8,938 bases of DNA. Origin: Burkholderiales bacterium. GTDB taxonomy: Bacteria; Pseudomonadota; Gammaproteobacteria; Burkholderiales; Burkholderiaceae_C. The notes beneath the pieces were generated by a model that saw nothing but the letters and a program-made list of their open reading frames with translations, searched no databases and was not told the origin of the DNA. This document shows, piece by piece, positions 6,633-8,938 of this stretch. The stretch's first letter is position 1. Every line of letters starts with the position of its first letter. Where the stretch lies: contig CANJKD010000056.1 in the NCBI GenBank assembly GCA_947474415.1, positions 1-8,938 on the forward strand, written 5' to 3'. The position numbers and the translations under genes are program-made.

Positions 6633-6672
6633 GAAAGAGTGGCGTTCGGGCCCTTGCCGACTCGCCAGCGGG

Positions 6673-7617
6673 TCAACGCGGCGCCTGCCACCATTGCGGT
6701 GTGAAGCGCTCTTGCAGAAAGCCGATGAAGCTGCTGACCTTCGAAGGAATCAGCTTCGGCGACGGGAACACCGCATGCATCTCCTGCACCGGCAATGCGT
6801 GGTCGGCGAGCAGCGCAACCACGCTGCCGGTGGCCACCGCGTCGTGCGCCACGTACCAAGGCAGGATGGCCAGGCCCATGCCGGCGCGCGCCGCGTCGAG
6901 CACGGCCGACAGGTTGTTCGAGCGCAGCGGCCCCTGCACGCGCACCGACTCGGGCAGCGCCTTCCCACTGGCGGACGCGCCACCGCTGGCATCCCCGCTC
7001 GGCCCGGCGAACTGCCAGCGGTCATCGCCCTGCACGCTGCTGTAGACGAGGCAGCGGTGCCGTGCCAGATCGGCCGGCAGGGCCGGTGCGCCGTGCGCGG
7101 CCAGGTAGGCCGGTGAGGCCACCAGCACCCACGGGTTCACGCCGAGGTAGCGCGCGCCGAGCGAAGAGTCGGCCAGGCGCCCCATGCGCAGCGCCACGTC
7201 AACGCCCTGCTCGACCAGGTTCACGTAGCGGTCGTCGAAGCTCAGGTCGATCGTGATGTCGGGGTGGCGGCGCATGAATTCGAGCACCAGCGGCGTCAGC
7301 ACGCGCCGGCCGAAGCTGACCGAACTGCTGACGCGCAACTGCCCGCCCACCTTCGACTGCAGCAGCGATGCGAGGTTGTCGGCCTCTTCCAGTTCGCGTT
7401 GGATCGTCTTGCACTTTTCGTAATAGAGCGCGCCGATCTCGGTGGCGCTGACGCCGCGCGTGTTGCGGTTCAGCAGCCGAGCGCCCAGCCGTGCCTCGAC
7501 CGCAGCCACATGCTTGGTGGCGGTTGGCTGGGTCACGCCCAGATCGGCCGATGCCTTCGAGAAGCTGCCGGTTTCGACGATGCGGATGAAGAGTTGTACG
7601 CCGGTGATTCGGTCCAT
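6673..7617 (-). CDS. LysR-family transcriptional regulator
   Basis: This is a 314-residue DNA-binding regulator, the usual size of the family. The N-terminal winged helix-turn-helix spans about residues 1-60 (MDRITGVQLFIRIVETGSF, then ASADLGVTQPTATKHVAAVE). A linker helix and a two-lobed effector-binding region follow (SSSVSFGRRVLTPLVLEF; DITIDLSFDDRYVNLVEQG). The ATG at 7617 fits the family's usual first residues. An in-frame ATG at 7644, with AAGG a few bases upstream, is a possible alternative and would add nine residues. The gene is divergent from the toxin-antitoxin pair (135-bp gap) and points toward the protease gene on the same strand. LysR proteins often control a divergent neighbour, but a toxin-antitoxin pair normally regulates itself, so the target is unknown. 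The ligand cannot be told from sequence. Confidence 0.93.
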   Translation of the reverse strand: MDRITGVQLFIRIVETGSFSKASADLGVTQPTATKHVAAVEARLGARLLNRNTRGVSATEIGALYYEKCKTIQRELEEADNLASLLQSKVGGQLRVSSSVSFGRRVLTPLVLEFMRRHPDITIDLSFDDRYVNLVEQGVDVALRMGRLADSSLGARYLGVNPWVLVASPAYLAAHGAPALPADLARHRCLVYSSVQGDDRWQFAGPSGDASGGASASGKALPESVRVQGPLRSNNLSAVLDAARAGMGLAILPWYVAHDAVATGSVVALLADHALPVQEMHAVFPSPKLIPSKVSSFIGFLQERFTPQWWQAPR

Positions 7618-7658
7618 GGGCTGCCGTTCGGGTGGTTTGCGCATGATGCCTTGGCCGC

Positions 7659-7675
7659 GCCCCGGGTGGGGCTTT
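7659..7675 (+). other. Short GC hairpin followed by TTT between LysR and antitoxin genes
   Basis: GCCCC (7659-7663), loop GGGT, and GGGGC (7668-7672) form a 5-bp stem followed by TTT. It would be transcribed in the LysR leader on one strand, or precede the antitoxin promoter on the other. The stem is short and the T-run minimal, so a terminator role is doubtful. Confidence 0.2.
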
Positions 7676-7690
7676 GCAACGGGCACTTGG

Positions 7691-7742
7691 TTGCGCCAGT
7701 CACACTCCCCAAGGTAATATTCCTACTTCACATTCCTACTTC
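7691..7742 (+). promoter_or_regulatory. Toxin-antitoxin promoter with tandem 11-bp operator repeats
   Basis: ATTCCTACTTC is repeated exactly at 7719-7729 and 7732-7742 with an AC spacer, a 13-bp period ending 10 bp before the antitoxin ATG. A candidate -10 TAATAT (7715-7720) touches the first repeat, and a poor -35 TTGCGC lies at 7691-7696 with an 18-base spacer. Antitoxins of this fold usually repress their own operon by binding repeats at the promoter, with the toxin as co-repressor. The position here fits that. The repeats are markedly more A/T rich than the surroundings. Confidence 0.6.
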
Positions 7743-7752
7743 TGGACGCATC

Positions 7753-8040
7753 ATGCAGGTCAGCGAAAAGGGTCAAGTCACCATCCCCAAGCACATCCGG
7801 GTCGCCGCTGGCGTCGCGCCTGGCAGCGAGGTGTCGTTCAGCCTGGAAGGCAGCAAGATCGTGATCACGCTGGTAGCAACGGGCGTGAAGGATGACCGCC
7901 GCGCGAAGCTGCGAGCGGCCGCAGCCCGCGTCAAGGGCAGCCTGAGCCCGGAGTTCAGGCAACTCGGAGCCGTCGAGATCATGGCGTTTCTCCGCGGCGA
8001 CGAACCAGCGCCAACGTCTTTACGCCGTGGCCGCCGTTAG
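7753..8040 (+). CDS. AbrB/MazE-fold antitoxin (VapB-like)
   Basis: This is a 95-residue antitoxin of a type II pair. The first ~45 residues are a swapped-hairpin DNA-binding domain: MQVSEKGQVTIPKHIRVAAG, then PGSEVSFSLEGSKIVITLV. The tail (about 50-95) is charged. It contains EIMAFLRGDE near residues 75-84, much like the VapB segment in which an arginine enters the toxin's active site and blocks it. A weak GGA at 7744-7746 precedes the ATG by 6 bases. Longer in-frame starts upstream run antisense to the LysR gene and are not credible. The 14-bp overlap with the toxin gene suggests translational coupling. The direct repeats just upstream are the likely autoregulatory site. Whether it is best named VapB or MazE is open; the PIN partner favours VapB. 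Confidence 0.88.
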   Translation: MQVSEKGQVTIPKHIRVAAGVAPGSEVSFSLEGSKIVITLVATGVKDDRRAKLRAAAARVKGSLSPEFRQLGAVEIMAFLRGDEPAPTSLRRGRR

Positions 8041-8464
8041 CCTCGCGAACTACGACGGCAGCGCCGGTACGCTGGTCGATACCAACGTCTGGGTTGATTG
8101 CATCGACGCAGCGAGTCCTTGGCACGAGTGGGCGGTAGAGCAACTTCAAACGCACAGCGAGAGAGCGCCGTTGCATGTCAATCTGGTCATTTATACCGAG
8201 CTGTTGGTTCCCGGCCCAGACGTCGATGCGCTGGACGCGTTGCTCGATGTGTACGACACCCTGCGCAGCCCTTTGCCTTGGGCCTGCGCATCGTTGACCG
8301 CTGCAGCCTTCGCCCTGTACCGGCGCCGGGGAGGCGCGAAACACAAGCCCATGCCCGACTTCTACATCGGCGCTCATGCGGCAGTGGCCAACCTGGGCGT
8401 GCTCACTCGCGATCCCTCGCCTTACAAGAGCTACTTCCCGCGCCTCGTTCTGATGGCACCTTGA
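8027..8464 (+). CDS. PIN-domain ribonuclease toxin (VapC-like)
   Basis: This 145-residue toxin is predicted to cleave RNA in the cytoplasm using Mg2+ or Mn2+ held by four acidic residues. All are present: Asp18 (LVDTNVWVD), Glu58 (YTELLVPG), Asp111 (MPDFYIGAHA) and Asp129 (LTRDPSPY). The order and spacing match PIN domains, and the size suits VapC. The start is GTG at 8027, inside the end of the antitoxin gene. It has no Shine-Dalgarno of its own and no better in-frame start lies between it and the first catalytic Asp, so expression probably depends on coupling to the antitoxin. It is an intact frame with no damaged motif, so the pair is probably functional. The tRNA or rRNA target cannot be predicted. 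The IS5-type remnant begins about 95 bp downstream. Confidence 0.9.
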   Translation: MAAVSLANYDGSAGTLVDTNVWVDCIDAASPWHEWAVEQLQTHSERAPLHVNLVIYTELLVPGPDVDALDALLDVYDTLRSPLPWACASLTAAAFALYRRRGGAKHKPMPDFYIGAHAAVANLGVLTRDPSPYKSYFPRLVLMAP

Positions 8465-8558
8465 ACTGCCCGGAGTGCGGCGAAGCCTGACCTGTTCGAA
8501 CTGACCGCCAAGAACGGCAGATAGTTTGCGGCTCAACTTAAAGTTGGTATTGCCACCA
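8465..8558. other. Spacer between toxin gene and IS remnant
   Basis: No gene is supported. A short in-frame run DLFELTAKNGR followed by a stop (about 8488-8523) looks like the tail of some lost protein, but it is too short to identify. A 13-bp palindrome CAACTT-A-AAGTTG is at 8534-8546. No hairpin with a T-run is seen after the toxin gene. Confidence 0.4.
8534..8546. repeat. 13-bp palindrome CAACTT-A-AAGTTG
   Basis: Six-base arms pair exactly around a single A. It lies about 13 bp outside the presumed end of the IS remnant and 70 bp after the toxin stop. It could be an integration-site feature, a weak hairpin or chance. Confidence 0.4.
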
Positions 8559-8938
8559 GGGAAGGTCTGCTTTAATCACTTCGGAACGTGCTGATGCGGC
8601 TGATTCGAATTGATGCGCGGGTTCAGTCGGCTGCTCGCCGGTTTTCCCGCCACTTTCAGCCCGATTCCGGGCACGCTGGCGATTTGCAGGCGCACTCATG
8701 CCTGCACTCCCATCAAACTGCGTCGCGCCATACACAGCTTGGACAGCGCGAACAGCGTGCGCAGCAGTGCGTTGGCCTCGACCACCTCGTTGACGCTGCC
8801 GCTGGTGCCGCGCACCGTGTGTACCAGGCCCGATTCGGCATCCACGCCGATGTGGGCCTTCATGCCGAAATACCACTGGTTGCCCTTCTGGCTCTGCTTC
8901 ATCTGCGGGTCACGTTCGCCCGAGGCGTTCTTGGTCGA
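8559..8938 (-). mobile_element. Remnant of an IS5-type insertion sequence, right end inside window
   Basis: The remnant is identified by its transposase fragment (8696-8938) and by the non-coding tail that follows it. The outer boundary is placed at GGGAAGGTCTG (8559-8569), because ends starting GGAAGG followed by an A/T-rich stretch are typical of several IS5-group elements. The other end lies beyond the window, so neither terminal inverted repeats nor a target duplication can be checked. A 53-codon open frame (8537-8700, MSAPANRQRARNR) overlaps the transposase stop and runs to the boundary. It is most likely IS tail sequence rather than a gene. Confidence 0.7.
8696..8938 (-). pseudogene. 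IS5-family transposase, internally deleted, 5' part outside window
   Basis: The visible frame reads in from the window edge and includes KGNQWYFGMKAHIGVDAESG and LVHTVRGTSGSVNEVVEANA, typical of IS5-family DDE transposases; GVDAESG carries the first catalytic Asp. After ANALLR it jumps directly to TLFALSKLCMARRSLMGVQA and a stop, a stretch that normally forms the extreme C-terminus. The intervening ~110-120 residues, with the second Asp (usually in VFADAGY) and the Glu (near VEHPFRVIK), are absent. The junction lies near 8756-8762 and keeps the frame. The product could not transpose DNA. Lengths and motifs of the missing part are from family knowledge. Confidence 0.85.

Larger units (their letters stand above)
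6467..6672. other. Intergenic region between LysR gene and protease gene
   Basis: This is the presumed promoter region of the protease (minus strand) and the 3' flank of the LysR gene. It holds a run of 14 C at 6619-6632, CGCCAC/GTGGCG arms around that run (6611-6616, 6639-6644) and a dyad at 6577-6594. A weak minus-strand promoter can be drawn (TTCATT, 16 bases, CATACT, about 6571 down to 6544), but it matches consensus poorly. No gene is seen. Confidence 0.5.

Noticed and set aside
6611..6644. Poly-C hairpin as a rho-independent terminator of the LysR gene
   Set aside because: The stem is only 6 bp with a 22-base loop, and no T-run follows on the minus strand.
4532..7045. 837-codon plus-strand open frame across the protease gene
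   Set aside because: It is antisense to a gene with clear domain motifs, has Arg/Ala/Gly-rich composition and no recognisable domain. Long antisense frames are expected at this GC content.
7264..7752. Long N-terminal extension of the antitoxin frame
   Set aside because: The extension runs antisense through the LysR gene and its promoter. The conserved antitoxin domain starts at the ATG at 7753, right after the operator-like repeats.
7979..8536. 185-codon minus-strand open frame over the toxin gene
   Set aside because: It is antisense to the PIN-domain gene, which has all four catalytic acids. The composition is typical of a shadow frame.
8537..8700. Small minus-strand open frame after the transposase stop
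   Set aside because: It overlaps the transposase stop as ATGA but has no family features and ends at the presumed IS boundary. It is more likely non-coding IS tail.

Overview
The window is GC-rich DNA with strong third-position G/C bias in every intact gene. Its gene types (a membrane urate hydroxylase of the PuuD type, a 4-oxalocrotonate-tautomerase-like protein, a LysR regulator, a VapBC-like pair, an IS5-type remnant) suggest a betaproteobacterium of the Burkholderiales, near Rubrivivax, Leptothrix or Methylibium. That placement is inference from gene content and codon use, not a database match.

Left part (1-2873, plus strand). A regulatory leader with a perfect 16-bp palindrome (91-106) precedes puuD (268-1467), a membrane protein with a C-terminal cytochrome c domain that oxidises urate. 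Next comes a badly decayed PAS/histidine kinase/receiver gene (1511-2628). Its motifs survive in three reading frames, and at least two causal lesions can be read directly: a 7-bp tandem duplication and a loss of about 2 bases. A small intact tautomerase-family gene follows (2661-2873). All three lie on one strand with short gaps and could once have been co-transcribed.

Middle (2874-6672). After a 266-bp stretch with an imperfect repeat and possible decayed minus-strand coding sequence comes a 1108-residue tricorn-like protease (3140-6466, minus). It has two beta-propeller regions, a PDZ domain and an S41-type catalytic core, with candidate His, Ser and Glu catalytic residues in place. Its upstream region carries a run of 14 C and a short dyad.

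Right part (6673-8938). A LysR regulator (6673-7617, minus) is divergent from a type II toxin-antitoxin pair: a 95-residue AbrB/MazE-fold antitoxin (7753-8040) overlapping by 14 bp a PIN-domain toxin with a GTG start (8027-8464). Two 11-bp direct repeats at 13-bp spacing sit just before the antitoxin start and look like its operator. The window ends in an IS5-type remnant on the minus strand whose transposase has lost its middle, including two of the three DDE catalytic residues.

I see no tRNA, rRNA, CRISPR array or clear new multi-gene system. The best leads are the putative toxin-antitoxin operator, the puuD palindrome, the readable mutational history of the kinase pseudogene, and the internally deleted IS beside the toxin-antitoxin module.
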